64,000 nucleotides of DNA from Arthrobacter sp. YN (lineage in GTDB: Bacteria > Actinomycetota > Actinomycetes > Actinomycetales > Micrococcaceae), in the NCBI RefSeq assembly GCF_002224285.1, contig NZ_CP022436.1, forward strand, positions 558,001 through 622,000, written 5' to 3'. The notes under the pieces are model-generated. The model was not told the origin of the DNA. It worked only from the letters and a program-made list of their open reading frames with translations, and ran no database searches. Both the position numbers and the translations under genes were made by a program. Below are positions 44,183 to 53,488 of the stretch, one piece after another (positions within the stretch are counted from its first letter, which is position 1; every line of letters starts with the position of its first letter).

Positions 44183-45466
44183 ATGTCCGCCCTACGAGAA
44201 TCCCTTGGCTTCCTCACAAGCCGCCTCCGCCAGGTTGGCATCTTCGTCGCCCTGATCCTGATCGTCATCCTTTTCCAGGTCCTGACCGACGGCATCCTCC
44301 TGCAGCCGCAGAACGTCACCAACCTGGTGGTCCAAAACAGCTACATCCTGATCCTGGCCATTGGCATGGTAATGGTCATTATTGCCGGACACATTGACCT
44401 TTCCGTCGGGTCCATCGCAGGCTTCATCGGTGCTGTGGCCGGCGTGATGATCGTGCACTGGGGCTGGGCGTGGTGGCTCGCCATCCCGGCCTGCCTCCTG
44501 GTTGGTGCCTTGGTGGGAGCGTGGCAAGGCTACTGGATTGCCTATGTGGGCATTCCAGCCTTCATCGTCACCCTCGCCGGCATGCTCATCTTCCGTGGCC
44601 TGACCCTCATCACCCTCAAGAACCAGCAGATCACCCCCTTCCCGAACGAACTCCGTGCACTGGGCGGCGGCTTCCTGCCGGACATTTCCGGGGGTACCTC
44701 CGTGCTGGAATGGCTGACGGTCATCCTCGGCGTCGGCGGTACTGCAGCCATCCTCTTCCAGGCATTGAAGGAACGCCGGGTACGCCGCAAGTTCAACCTC
44801 GAGAATGAGCCGATGGCCTGGTTCGCCGTCAAGAACGGCTTCATCGCAGTGCTGATGCTCATCATCACCTTCCTGCTGGCCAGCTACCGCGGAACCCCGA
44901 TTGTCCTGATAGTCCTGGCTGTCCTGGTGATCGTCTACTCGGCGCTGATGAACAACAGCATTTTCGGCCGTCACACCTACGCGATCGGTGGAAACCTCCA
45001 CGCCGCCGAGCTTTCCGGCATCAAGACCAAGAAGGTCACCTTCCGCCTGTTCGTCAACATGGGTGTCCTGGCCGCGTTGGCCGGGCTGGTGTTCACGGCC
45101 CGCCTGAACTCGGCACAGCCTGCCGGTGGTACCGGCTTCGAACTCGACTCCATTGCCGCCGCGTTCATTGGTGGCGCAGCGGTCCAGGGCGGTATCGGCA
45201 CGGTAGCGGGCGCCATGATCGGTGGCCTGATCATGGGCGTCCTGAACAACGGCATGTCCATCCTCGGCCTGGGGACCGATTACCAGCAGCTCATCAAGGG
45301 CTTGGTGCTCCTGCTCGCCGTCGGCTTCGACATCTTCAACAAGAACCGCACCGGTTCGGGTGGAGGGTCCACCATGGGGCGTCGCTTCAAGTGGAAGACC
45401 ACGCCTCCGGCCACCGAAGCGGCTCCGGCTACCAAAGCGGAGCCCGTGGGCGTCGACGCTAAGTAG
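44183..45466 (+). CDS. Sugar ABC transporter permease (GguB/XylH class)
   Basis: Membrane protein of 427 residues with about 10-12 hydrophobic segments, longer than RbsC and typical of the XylH/GguB group. Conserved parts are GHIDLSVGSIAGFIGAVAG, the middle AYVGIPAFIVTLAGMLIFRG and NSIFGRHTYAIGGNLHAAEL. The tail after the last helix is Ala/Pro/Lys-rich. AAGGAA precedes ATG 44183. The LacI gene follows six bases after the stop. Confidence 0.93.
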   Translation: MSALRESLGFLTSRLRQVGIFVALILIVILFQVLTDGILLQPQNVTNLVVQNSYILILAIGMVMVIIAGHIDLSVGSIAGFIGAVAGVMIVHWGWAWWLAIPACLLVGALVGAWQGYWIAYVGIPAFIVTLAGMLIFRGLTLITLKNQQITPFPNELRALGGGFLPDISGGTSVLEWLTVILGVGGTAAILFQALKERRVRRKFNLENEPMAWFAVKNGFIAVLMLIITFLLASYRGTPIVLIVLAVLVIVYSALMNNSIFGRHTYAIGGNLHAAELSGIKTKKVTFRLFVNMGVLAALAGLVFTARLNSAQPAGGTGFELDSIAAAFIGGAAVQGGIGTVAGAMIGGLIMGVLNNGMSILGLGTDYQQLIKGLVLLLAVGFDIFNKNRTGSGGGSTMGRRFKWKTTPPATEAAPATKAEPVGVDAK

Positions 45467-45472
45467 GAACGC

Positions 45473-46570
45473 ATGTCACGCGGCGAACATCCGCCCGCAG
45501 CGGGGCTCCGGGCACAGTCCGGGGCCCCGTTGGGCTCGCCCGTCCCGCTGGACCCGCCCGCGCTGCCGGCCCGGCCTCCCGTCATGGGTGACGTTGCGAA
45601 GATGGCCGGTGTCTCGCACCAAACCGTTTCCCGCGTCCTGAACAACCATCCGAACGTCAGTGGAAAAACCCGGGAACGCGTGGAATCAGCCATCGCGCAC
45701 CTTGGCTACAGACGGAACACGGCAGCCCGCAGCCTGGTGACCCGGCGGTCCAGGACCATCGGGGTACTTGCGTGCGAGACGGGCCAGTTTGGTCCGGCGA
45801 ACACGCTCCTGGGGGTTGAACAGGCGGGCAGGGAAGCAGGGTACTTCGTCAGCATCGCCAATCTTCGCGAAGTAACCGGCGAAAGCATCAACGATGCCAT
45901 TGCGCACTTCCGCAACCAGTCCGTGGACGGCATTGTCATCCTGGTTCCGCACCCCGATGTCCTGGCCGTCCTCCGCGACGTTTCGGTACCCGTGCCAATC
46001 GTTGCCGTGGGTGCAGGAGCCGGTAACCAACTGACGGGCGCCTCCCTCGATCAACGGTTGGGAGCCCGCTTGGCCGTCGACCACCTGATCGGTCTGGGGC
46101 ACCGGAGTATTGCCCACATCTCGGGCCCTCCGCACTGGATCGACGCCGCGGAGCGCATTAAGGGCTGGCAGGAAGCGCTCGGTGCTGCGGGGCTGGGAGC
46201 TGACGTCCTCCTGGAAGGTGGGTGGGATGCCGCCTCGGGTTACCGTGCCGGCCGCGATCTCCTGCAGCACAGCAGCATCACCGCTGTCTTCGTAGCCAAC
46301 GACCAGATGGCGGTGGGCGTCCTTCGCGCCGTTCAGGAAGCGGGACGCCACGTGCCCGGCGACATCAGCGTGGTGGGCTACGACGATCAACCGGAAGCTG
46401 AATTCTTCATGCCGCCCCTGACCTCCATCAAGCAGGACTTCGAGGAACTCGGCCGCCGCTGCATGGAGGCTGTGCTGCAACAGCTGGACGGAGAGCCGGC
46501 AAGCGGTGAGCAAATGGTCAACCCCCGCTTGGTGATCCGCTCCACCACGGCTGCCCCTGCGCCTCGCTGA
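45473..46570 (+). CDS. LacI-family repressor of the ChvE/GguAB importer
   Basis: Repressor of 365 residues with an unusually long Pro/Ala-rich lead of about 35 residues before the helix-turn-helix (VMGDVAKMAGVSHQTVSRVL). The hinge is RRNTAARSLVTRRSRTIGVL. The effector core includes IVGVGAGAGN-like residues near 180, HISGPPHWIDAAER and SVVGYDDQPEAEFFMPPLTS. AGGAACGC precedes ATG 45473. Last gene of the importer operon, so it would regulate itself through the paired operators at 41.2 kb. Confidence 0.9.
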   Translation: MSRGEHPPAAGLRAQSGAPLGSPVPLDPPALPARPPVMGDVAKMAGVSHQTVSRVLNNHPNVSGKTRERVESAIAHLGYRRNTAARSLVTRRSRTIGVLACETGQFGPANTLLGVEQAGREAGYFVSIANLREVTGESINDAIAHFRNQSVDGIVILVPHPDVLAVLRDVSVPVPIVAVGAGAGNQLTGASLDQRLGARLAVDHLIGLGHRSIAHISGPPHWIDAAERIKGWQEALGAAGLGADVLLEGGWDAASGYRAGRDLLQHSSITAVFVANDQMAVGVLRAVQEAGRHVPGDISVVGYDDQPEAEFFMPPLTSIKQDFEELGRRCMEAVLQQLDGEPASGEQMVNPRLVIRSTTAAPAPR

Positions 46571-46596
46571 ACGTCACTCCTACTAAACTAGGAGCC

Positions 46597-47169
46597 ATGA
46601 CTTCCACGCTTGATACTGCTGCTGCCCGCGCCCGCCTTCTTGAACTCATCAAGGAACTGGCGGTGGTCCGCGGCAAGGTGATCCTCTCCAGCGGCAAGGA
46701 AGCGGACTACTACATTGACCTCCGCCGCATCACCCTGCACCACGAGGCCTCCAAGCTGGTGGGCCAGGTCATGTTGGCAATGATCGACGACGCCGGCGTG
46801 TCAGTTGAGTGCGCGGGCGGACTCACCATGGGTGCCGACCCCGTCGGAACCGCTGTGATGCACGCGGCTGCCGACGCCGGCCGTGCCGTGGACGCCTTCG
46901 TGGTCCGCAAGGCCCAGAAGTCCTACGGCATGGGCCGTCAGGTGGAAGGCCCCTCCGTTGAGGGCCGCAACGTGGTGGTCCTCGAGGACACGTCCACCAC
47001 CGGCGGGTCCGCGCTGACCGCCGTCGAAGGTGTCCGTAAAGCGGGCGGCAATGTAGTGGCCGTCGCTGTGATCGTTGACCGTAGCACCGGCGCCAAAGAG
47101 AAGATCGAAGCCGAAACCGGCGTGCCGTACCTCTTCGCTTTCGGCAAGGACGAACTCGGCCTCGACTAA
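46597..47169 (+). CDS. pyrE: Orotate phosphoribosyltransferase
   Basis: Pyrimidine biosynthesis enzyme of 190 residues joining orotate to PRPP. The N-terminal GKVILSSGKEADYYIDLRRI and the PRPP loop VVVLEDTSTTGGSALTAVE are diagnostic. AGGAG precedes ATG 46597. It stands apart from the catabolic operon before it by only 26 bases, so read-through from the LacI gene is possible; no terminator was seen in that gap. A long dyad follows its stop. Confidence 0.96.
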   Translation: MTSTLDTAAARARLLELIKELAVVRGKVILSSGKEADYYIDLRRITLHHEASKLVGQVMLAMIDDAGVSVECAGGLTMGADPVGTAVMHAAADAGRAVDAFVVRKAQKSYGMGRQVEGPSVEGRNVVVLEDTSTTGGSALTAVEGVRKAGGNVVAVAVIVDRSTGAKEKIEAETGVPYLFAFGKDELGLD

Positions 47170-47172
47170 GGA

Positions 47173-47231
47173 GTTTTTGTACAGCTCCCGACCTTAAAGG
47201 CGCATCTTAAGGGCATCAGCTGTACACAAAC
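47173..47231. promoter_or_regulatory. Large concentric dyad between pyrE and a hydrolase gene
   Basis: Outer arms GTTTTTGTACAGCT (47173-47186) and AGCTGTACACAAAC (47218-47231) pair at 13 of 14 positions. Inner arms CCTTAA (47192-47197) and TTAAGG (47207-47212) share the same centre at 47202. No T-run. It could be a double operator for the hydrolase gene or an RNA fold after pyrE. Confidence 0.6.
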
Positions 47232-47275
47232 TACGGGGCTGTGAGGCACCACCTTCCGAAGCCTATGCTTGCTGC

Positions 47276-48400
47276 GTGGACGTTCAAATAGGGAAGCTCG
47301 CGGCACCGGCGGAGGTGGACCAAAACCTCCCCGTGCCGGCTTCTCCTGAACCGGAGAAGGCAGAGGATCCGGGCGCATGGGCCCGGATCCTGCCTTACGC
47401 TGCCCGCCTCAAGAAGACGTCCCGCCGAAACTTCCTCATCACCGCCGGAGCGTCCGCAGCGCTGGCCGGGGACATGCTGTTCACCCGTCGTGTCCAGGCC
47501 GAGCGGCGGGCTACCAAGATCCTCCGGGTTCCTGATCCGTACTCGGACTTGTACTTCCCCAAAGCCAGCTGGATCCTGTTCCCCGGGTACAAAACAAGCT
47601 GGGAAGAAGCCCAGTGGATTCTGAACTCACTGCGTCCTGCCCTGCACCAGCGCGGCCGCCTCGCCGCCGTCGGATATTCCAACCTGGGACTGGACGTGGA
47701 CGAGATCGTCCGGGAAATCATCCTGCACGTCCGCGAACTGGAACTGGAGAAGCTCTACTTCTACGGGCACAGTTTTGGCGGGATGCTCGCCACCCAGGTG
47801 GCCGCCCGCCTCTTGGAACTGCACGGCGTGGAAACGCAGCTGATCGTTCTGGATTCGAGCCCGTTCAGCCGCGCCGACGTCCTGGACCAGAGCTGGTTCG
47901 ACGGCGTCGTGTTCCTGTACGAGAATGGCTTCCGCATCCCGTCGGTCCTCCGCGGCGGCTACGAACTGGGGGAGCGCGTGGCGCACAAGGACGAGCGCAC
48001 ATGGCGGCAAATCCTCGACCAAAGCCTGGAACAGCTCTCGCCCATCGCTCCTTCCAGCGTGCTCATCCAGACGGAGTCGGCGTACATTTACCACTTTGAC
48101 GGACTCCGCCTGGCCGGAAAGATCGGTGGCGCCAAGATGGCCTTTTTGGGCAATCCCAAGGATGGCACCGTGGACTATGAGTCGGCGCGCGCCGGGTGGA
48201 GCAAGGTCTTCGGAGCCAACATGGCCCTGCCCACCCTCAGCACCGAAGGCGCGCGGCCCGCCCACGCCAGCCCGCAATGGAACGGCGGCGTGTACCGGCC
48301 ACTGCTGGAACGGGTCCAGGATGAACTCCAGCCGCTCCCACCCCAGCCTGAGGAGCCGTCGTACCAGGAGCCGAATGGCAGGGTCATCCGCCCGGCCTAG
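47276..48400 (+). CDS. Alpha/beta-hydrolase-fold protein with Tat-like anchor
   Basis: Protein of 374 residues. A long N-terminal region precedes a twin-arginine-like hydrophobic segment (TSRRNFLITAGASAALAG, about 48-65), suggesting export or membrane anchoring through Tat. The globular part has the nucleophile elbow YGHSFGGM and an aspartate-containing strand LIVLDSSPFSRAD. A Pro/Glu-rich tail ends it. The start GTG 47276 has no good ribosome site, so an internal start is possible. Substrate unknown; esterase, lipase or peptidase are all open. Confidence 0.7.
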   Translation: MDVQIGKLAAPAEVDQNLPVPASPEPEKAEDPGAWARILPYAARLKKTSRRNFLITAGASAALAGDMLFTRRVQAERRATKILRVPDPYSDLYFPKASWILFPGYKTSWEEAQWILNSLRPALHQRGRLAAVGYSNLGLDVDEIVREIILHVRELELEKLYFYGHSFGGMLATQVAARLLELHGVETQLIVLDSSPFSRADVLDQSWFDGVVFLYENGFRIPSVLRGGYELGERVAHKDERTWRQILDQSLEQLSPIAPSSVLIQTESAYIYHFDGLRLAGKIGGAKMAFLGNPKDGTVDYESARAGWSKVFGANMALPTLSTEGARPAHASPQWNGGVYRPLLERVQDELQPLPPQPEEPSYQEPNGRVIRPA

Positions 48401-48430
48401 GTATTGACCGAACTAGCTTAGGCGCCACAC

Positions 48431-49165
48431 TTAACGCAGCGCTTCAACCTCGACGGCGGTGAGGCCCGCCTCGCGCAGGAAGCTCCGCGCGTCGCCGAAT
48501 TCCTCCGCGAAGGCAGCGAGGAAATGCCGCATCGCTGCTTCAGGGCTCTGCAGGACCATCAGTTCGGGGCTGAAATAGGCCGCAGGAGTGGAGGGGACAT
48601 GCAGTCGCCACGTTTCAGCCATGACTTCCAGCATGGTGGGAAGGCTGAGGGTGGTGGTGGTGTAATCCTCCACCACGGCATCCTCTGATCCGCCACCGGC
48701 CAGGAGTGCGATTGCCGACACCACTCCCGTGCGGTCCTTGCCCAGCGAACAGTGGACCAGCGTGCGTTTGCCACGGGCGACCGGCCGCAGCGCTTCAGCG
48801 ACCCACTCCGGACGCAACTTGATCCAGCCGAGGTACAGCTCGCCCAGATCCTCCGCTGTCTCCACCGCATGGAGCGAGCCGGCGATTGCGTTCGGGTCCA
48901 GCGGGTTGTTGACGAGTTCGACGACAGGCGGGACGACGGCGGCGGGCCGGTCACCGTCGTCGTGGACTTTGTCGTCTCGAACTGCTTCATGGCTGGGGAT
49001 CAGCCACGGAACCAAGGAGCGCTCAAGCTCACTCCGCAGGTCCACGATTGCCTGGATGCCGTGCTCCGCCAGGAAACCCGACGTCGCAGCGGCATCCAAA
49101 CCGAACGGCTGGCTCCCCCTGAGAATCCGGCCACCGGCCAGAGGACGCAGATTGAGCACAGCCAT
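48431..49165 (-). CDS. Tyrosine-protein phosphatase (DSP/PTP-B type)
   Basis: Phosphatase of 244 residues. The C-x5-R active-site loop is HCSLGKDRTG with nucleophile Cys139 and Arg145. The N-terminal GGRILRGSQPFGLDAAATSG and IVDLRSELER are typical of the bacterial PtpB/lipid-and-tyrosine phosphatase group, and the Lys in the loop fits that dual-specificity class. AAAGGA precedes ATG 49165. It follows the HAD phosphatase gene by 12 bases on the same strand, so the two are likely co-transcribed. The target is unknown. Confidence 0.88.
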   Translation of the reverse strand: MAVLNLRPLAGGRILRGSQPFGLDAAATSGFLAEHGIQAIVDLRSELERSLVPWLIPSHEAVRDDKVHDDGDRPAAVVPPVVELVNNPLDPNAIAGSLHAVETAEDLGELYLGWIKLRPEWVAEALRPVARGKRTLVHCSLGKDRTGVVSAIALLAGGGSEDAVVEDYTTTTLSLPTMLEVMAETWRLHVPSTPAAYFSPELMVLQSPEAAMRHFLAAFAEEFGDARSFLREAGLTAVEVEALR

Positions 49166-49177
49166 GGTTCAGTCCTT

Positions 49178-49999
49178 TTAGATCTGGCTCTTGAGGTCGG
49201 CCACGGAGTTCAGGATCTGGTTGGGACGGAACGGGAAGGAAACGATCTCCTCGCGCTGCGTGATGCCGCTGAGCACCAGGACTGTGTGCAGGCCTGCTTC
49301 CATTCCCGCCACGATGTCCGTGTCCATGCGGTCACCGATCATGGCCGTGGTCTCGGAGTGGGCATCGATCTGGTTCATGGCTGAACGGAACATCATGGGG
49401 TTCGGTTTGCCCACAATGTAGGGCTCGCGGCCGGTGGCCTTGGTGATCATGGCCGCGATAGCACCGGTTGCCGGCATGGGGCCGTCCTTGGAGGGACCGG
49501 TAGCGTCGGGGTTGGTGGCGATGAAGCGGGCGCCGGCCAGGATGTGGCGGACGGCCATGGTGATCGCTTCGAAGGAGTAGGTGCGGGTTTCGCCAAGGAC
49601 CACAAAGTCGGGATCAGTATCGGTGAGGATGAACCCGGCCTCGTGCAGCGCGGTAGTCAGGCCGGCTTCGCCGATGGTGTAGGCGCGGTTCCCCGAATCC
49701 GAGGACTGTACCTGGTCCTTGAGGAACTGGGCCGTGGCCAGCGCGGACGTCCAGATGTTCTCTTCAGGAACCTCCAGGCCGGACGCGCGCAGGCGGGCTG
49801 CGAGGTCGCGTGGGGTGAAGATGGAGTTGTTGGTCAGGACCAGGAAGCGCTTGGACGTATCTACCCAGCGCTGGATGAGTTCAGCTGCGCCGGGGATCGC
49901 CTGGTTTTCATGAACCAGGACTCCGTCCATGTCCGTGAGCCAGCATTCAATTTCGTGGCCGTTCCGATAAACCGATGTGGACGTGGTTTCTTCTGCCAT
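49178..49999 (-). CDS. HAD-superfamily IIA phosphatase (NagD-like)
   Basis: Hydrolase of 273 residues. Motif I is WLTDMDGVL with nucleophile D23 and acid D25; motif II is FLVLTNNS; the C2 cap follows; motif III/IV is VGKPNPMMF with GDRMDTDIVAGMEAG. NagD-type enzymes dephosphorylate nucleotides or sugar phosphates. ATG 49999 has GGAGG upstream; the longer frame to 50065 is rejected. The gap 50000-50303 holds only promoter space; no dyad or conserved element was recognised there. Confidence 0.9.
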   Translation of the reverse strand: MAEETTSTSVYRNGHEIECWLTDMDGVLVHENQAIPGAAELIQRWVDTSKRFLVLTNNSIFTPRDLAARLRASGLEVPEENIWTSALATAQFLKDQVQSSDSGNRAYTIGEAGLTTALHEAGFILTDTDPDFVVLGETRTYSFEAITMAVRHILAGARFIATNPDATGPSKDGPMPATGAIAAMITKATGREPYIVGKPNPMMFRSAMNQIDAHSETTAMIGDRMDTDIVAGMEAGLHTVLVLSGITQREEIVSFPFRPNQILNSVADLKSQI

Positions 50000-50303
50000 A
50001 TTTGCCTCCGGCTGGGATTGTTCATGCACTGCCACCAGTCTTTCATCAATCTGCGGCCCTAACATCCTGTGATCCCGCTTATGTGGGTAGTTCTGCCCAT
50101 GTGGATATTCGCTGTGACTTGCCGTGGACGCCTCGGACTCGACTACGCTGGGGGCGGCGCAGGCGTGCCACCACCGTGGGTCGGGGGATCGACATGGTGG
50201 TTTTTATGTGCCGCCCACGCTTCAGCAGGTCCCCTCTTCCGGTCTATCCATCGGGTGTCCCCAGAAACATCCCGGTGACTCACTGCCTTCGAAAGGGCCC
50301 GCC

Positions 50304-51416
50304 ATGAGCAACAACAACGGAGCGCCTCAGCCTCCCTACAACCCCGACGGCGTGCCGCAGCCACGCTACGACACCGGTCAGGGCCAGTACGGCCAGTACC
50401 AACCGGGGCAGACCCAGCCCATGTACCAGCCGGAAGGCCAGCAGCAGGACGCACAGCAGGGCCAGCAGGGCTTCCCTCCGCCGGGTGCCGGATACCCGGG
50501 CCAGCCGGGCTACCCAGGCGGACCTGCCGGACCCGGCCAGAACCCGGGCGACCACAACAAGAAGTCGCTGTTCCTCATCCTCGGTGGTGTCGCCGTCGTC
50601 GTGATTATTGCGCTGGTGGTGGCGTTCACCTGGCTGATCCCGTCGATGACCAAGCCCACCGCGGTGGAGACCCCGGCGCCGTCGGCAACATCCTCGGACG
50701 AAGCTTCGGAGGCAGCGTCCGAGCCTTCTGCTGAACCCTCAGGCGACGCTGAACCATCAGGCGACGCATCGGCGTCGAGTGATATCCCTGCCGGCGCCAT
50801 CCCGCTGCCGGCCGTGTGGGAAGAGCTCGCCGGACCCAGCAACGTTCCGGCGGACGGCGATCCACTGTTCAGCAAGTGGGTCACGGGCGAATCCTCCTTC
50901 CAGTACTTGGCCGAGTGGACCCACGACGAGTCGTTCGGCATCACCAAGGACCCCACCACTGGCGAAGAGATCCAAAAGAAGGCACAGGGCACGGTAGAAG
51001 CCGACGGCGACGGCATCGCGCTCGCCTACGCGTTCTTTGCGGAGTCCGAGGAAGGCAAGTTCGGCAAGGACCCGGCAGAGGTCAAGAAGGCCATCCAGGA
51101 CATCGAAGCCCGATACAAGGGCATGACCGCCACGGAGCTGCCCCAGAACCTGGTGGGCCACAAGTGCACCTCTGACTTCAAGACGTCCATGCCGGAAATC
51201 CGTGAGTTCCGCCGTGGTGCCGCAGTAGTCATCGGCTTCACCTGCACCAATGCCCGTGGCGAAGCCATCCAGGCCGTGAACTTGTTCTCCGTGACTCCCT
51301 GGGGAACCCCACAGATGCTCGGCGTCAGTGGTCACAAGACGTACTGGGATGCGCATCCGGGACTCTTCGAGCAGTTGGCCAACTCGTACCGCATCAACAA
51401 GTGGAAGATGGGCTAA
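50304..51416 (+). CDS. Membrane-anchored protein with Pro/Gln/Gly/Tyr-rich cytoplasmic tail
   Basis: Protein of 370 residues with no recognised enzyme domain. The first ~85 residues are low-complexity (PQPPYNPDGVPQPRYDTGQG, then Gln- and Gly-Tyr-Pro-rich). One membrane span follows (LFLILGGVAVVVIIALVVAF), then an acidic Ser/Pro/Glu/Ala linker and an extracellular globular domain of about 220 residues with paired Cys. ATG 50304 follows GAAAGG. Such layouts are common in actinobacterial envelope proteins. Monocistronic. Function unknown. Confidence 0.8.
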   Translation: MSNNNGAPQPPYNPDGVPQPRYDTGQGQYGQYQPGQTQPMYQPEGQQQDAQQGQQGFPPPGAGYPGQPGYPGGPAGPGQNPGDHNKKSLFLILGGVAVVVIIALVVAFTWLIPSMTKPTAVETPAPSATSSDEASEAASEPSAEPSGDAEPSGDASASSDIPAGAIPLPAVWEELAGPSNVPADGDPLFSKWVTGESSFQYLAEWTHDESFGITKDPTTGEEIQKKAQGTVEADGDGIALAYAFFAESEEGKFGKDPAEVKKAIQDIEARYKGMTATELPQNLVGHKCTSDFKTSMPEIREFRRGAAVVIGFTCTNARGEAIQAVNLFSVTPWGTPQMLGVSGHKTYWDAHPGLFEQLANSYRINKWKMG

Positions 51417-51472
51417 GAGCCGCCCGACTCAGCGCGCTCAGGCGGGCGACGGGGCAGGGCTAAAGTTGAGGG

Positions 51473-52183
51473 GTGACTGACCTTCCCCCCAACACAGCCC
51501 TGCCCACGCCTGCCGGGTCTCCCGTTCCCGCCTCTGCGGAGACCTCCGTGGAGGGCGAGGCAGAAGCGAAACCCGAGGTCGGCGTCGGGCCTTGGGAAGG
51601 CGAGTTGCCGGCGGGTGACCATTGGGACCCGGACCTGTTGAGGGATGGTGACCGCCGCAACGTGGTGGACCAGTACAGGTACTGGAAGCACGAGGCAATC
51701 GTGGCGGATCTCGATTCCAAGCGTCACGACTTCCACATTGCCATCGAGAATTGGCAGCACGATCTCAACATCGGCACCGTGGTGCGGACCGCCAACGCGT
51801 TCCTCGCCAAAGAGGTCCACATCATAGGACGACGGCGGTGGAACCGTCGCGGGGCCATGGTCACCGACCGCTACCAGCACGTGCGCCACCACCCCACCGT
51901 TGAGGAATTTGTCCAGTGGGCGGAGGGGGAGGGGCTTGCGGTGATCGGCATCGATATTTTCCCGGATTCCGTGCCCTTGGAGACGTACGACCTCCCGAAA
52001 AACTGCGTGCTGGTGTTCGGACAGGAAGGCCCCGGCCTGTCGCCCGAGGTGCACGATTCCGCCGTCGCAACACTGTCCATCGAGCAGTTCGGCTCCACCC
52101 GGTCCATGAACGCGGCCTCAGCGGCGGCCATCGCTATGCACGCGTGGGTCCGCCGACACGTGTTCCAGCAACCTGTCAGCTAG
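51473..52183 (+). CDS. TrmH/SpoU-family RNA 2'-O-methyltransferase
   Basis: SPOUT-class methyltransferase of 236 residues. Motif 1 is NIGTVVRTANAF, motif 2 VLVFGQEGPGLSPEV and motif 3 STRSMNAASAAAIAMHAW, the trefoil-knot SAM site. The N-terminal ~75 residues are a Pro/Glu-rich extension before the catalytic part. GTG 51473 sits directly after GAGG, so a slightly later start is possible. tRNA or rRNA target unknown. Converges on the next gene with 35 bases between. Confidence 0.9.
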   Translation: MTDLPPNTALPTPAGSPVPASAETSVEGEAEAKPEVGVGPWEGELPAGDHWDPDLLRDGDRRNVVDQYRYWKHEAIVADLDSKRHDFHIAIENWQHDLNIGTVVRTANAFLAKEVHIIGRRRWNRRGAMVTDRYQHVRHHPTVEEFVQWAEGEGLAVIGIDIFPDSVPLETYDLPKNCVLVFGQEGPGLSPEVHDSAVATLSIEQFGSTRSMNAASAAAIAMHAWVRRHVFQQPVS

Positions 52184-52218
52184 GCAAGCCTCAAGTATCA
52201 GCCCCCGCCGATGCCCGT

Positions 52219-53301
52219 CTACCGATCTTTCAGGGTGGCTTTTCCGTCCACGATCTGGATCTCACCAGAGGCCCTGGGTGTTAGAAGCTCAACCTTTGGT
52301 TCCCATTGCGGGGCGTCGTCACGGCCGCTGTTGACCTCGTAGCTCACTGAAGCCTTGCCTGGTTCCTCCGACTGGATGATCCAACCGTCCTCGCTGCGAA
52401 GGAGAGTGAAGGTGGGCTCCTTCTCTATGGTCCATTTCACGTTGCGGGTAGGCCGGTATTCGTAGAGCGTGAACCCGGAACAACCACGACGGGTCGCTTC
52501 GGATGCATTGGCCGGAGTGGAGGCAGAACATTCGCTTCGTTTCTTCTCAAGAAGCGTCCGGGTCTCATCCAGAAGCAGCTGGCTGGGTATCACCGTCAAA
52601 CGTTCGGTGGTCTTGGAAATCGCCCGGTCAATGCTGACCAAGGCCTTCTGCTCTTCGGCCGTTGCGTACTTGTCTCCGGAAATGCCCAGGGTGTACTCGC
52701 CGGGGAAGGCCGGCATCAGCAGTTGGGAATCCCTCGCCCCGGTTCCGGCGCCAGGAGCGGCAACGTCGACGCCGTTCACGGTGAACGACTCCACGGGACG
52801 GCTGGAACTGAGCCGGACCTTTTGGAAGTTTTTGGGCCCAACCTTCCACTCGCCTTCAGGTGACTTGGTCATCCTCAGAATGATTTCCTGCTTGCGGCCG
52901 TTCTGGGTGACTTCGGCAGTGACAGAATCCGACCTTGCGTCCATGATCCGGTAACCGTCAATGTGCTGCCCTGCATTTTTGTACACGTTGTTCTGTAGGA
53001 GAGCCTTTTCATTCTCGGGGACGCCGGGGTCGGATACGCTCAGGGCCCTCTCGCTGTCCCCGTCGATCAGTGACTGGAAGTATGTTTTAGCTGTCGTGCT
53101 GACGTCCTGCGCCGGTGAGAACGATGAAACCAGGAGAACCACACCAGCGGTGGCAGCGGTGAGGACTACCGCTGCGCCCGCTGCGATGGCAATAATCAGC
53201 TTCCGGTTCCGTCTGGGTTTCCCTTCGGCAAAAGTACCGCCCTGCTGCTGCAGGTATGGCATGGGGAGGGGCTTGTTGTTTGCGCTCGGGGGGATCTCCA
53301 T
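52219..53301 (-). CDS. Membrane-anchored protein with extracellular domain, function unknown
   Basis: Protein of 360 residues. A short basic cytoplasmic tail (GKPRRNRKLI) leads to one membrane span (IIAIAAGAAVVLTAATAGVV), then an extracytoplasmic part with AKTYFQSLIDGDSERALSV, an NTF2- or MCE-like opening often seen in actinobacterial tail-anchored proteins. Two Cys in the C-terminal half may form a disulphide. ATG 53301 lacks a clear ribosome site. Divergent from fba; the gap 53302-53488 has a -10-like TAGGAT near 53414. No domain is confidently named. Confidence 0.72.
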   Translation of the reverse strand: MEIPPSANNKPLPMPYLQQQGGTFAEGKPRRNRKLIIAIAAGAAVVLTAATAGVVLLVSSFSPAQDVSTTAKTYFQSLIDGDSERALSVSDPGVPENEKALLQNNVYKNAGQHIDGYRIMDARSDSVTAEVTQNGRKQEIILRMTKSPEGEWKVGPKNFQKVRLSSSRPVESFTVNGVDVAAPGAGTGARDSQLLMPAFPGEYTLGISGDKYATAEEQKALVSIDRAISKTTERLTVIPSQLLLDETRTLLEKKRSECSASTPANASEATRRGCSGFTLYEYRPTRNVKWTIEKEPTFTLLRSEDGWIIQSEEPGKASVSYEVNSGRDDAPQWEPKVELLTPRASGEIQIVDGKATLKDR

Positions 53302-53488
53302 TCCCGCAGTATATCCACCGTTTAGATGAATCGGGGGTGGCAGGTGGAGTGCCAACCCGGCGGAAGTGTTAAGAGCTCCAGTGACCCGAAACACGGCGGC
53401 CCGGCGGATATCGCTAGGATGGGTGCTAGCCGTAAGCGGTCTACTCCAGGGTTACCAACCCATAGACGAATTCAGCATAGGAGTCACC

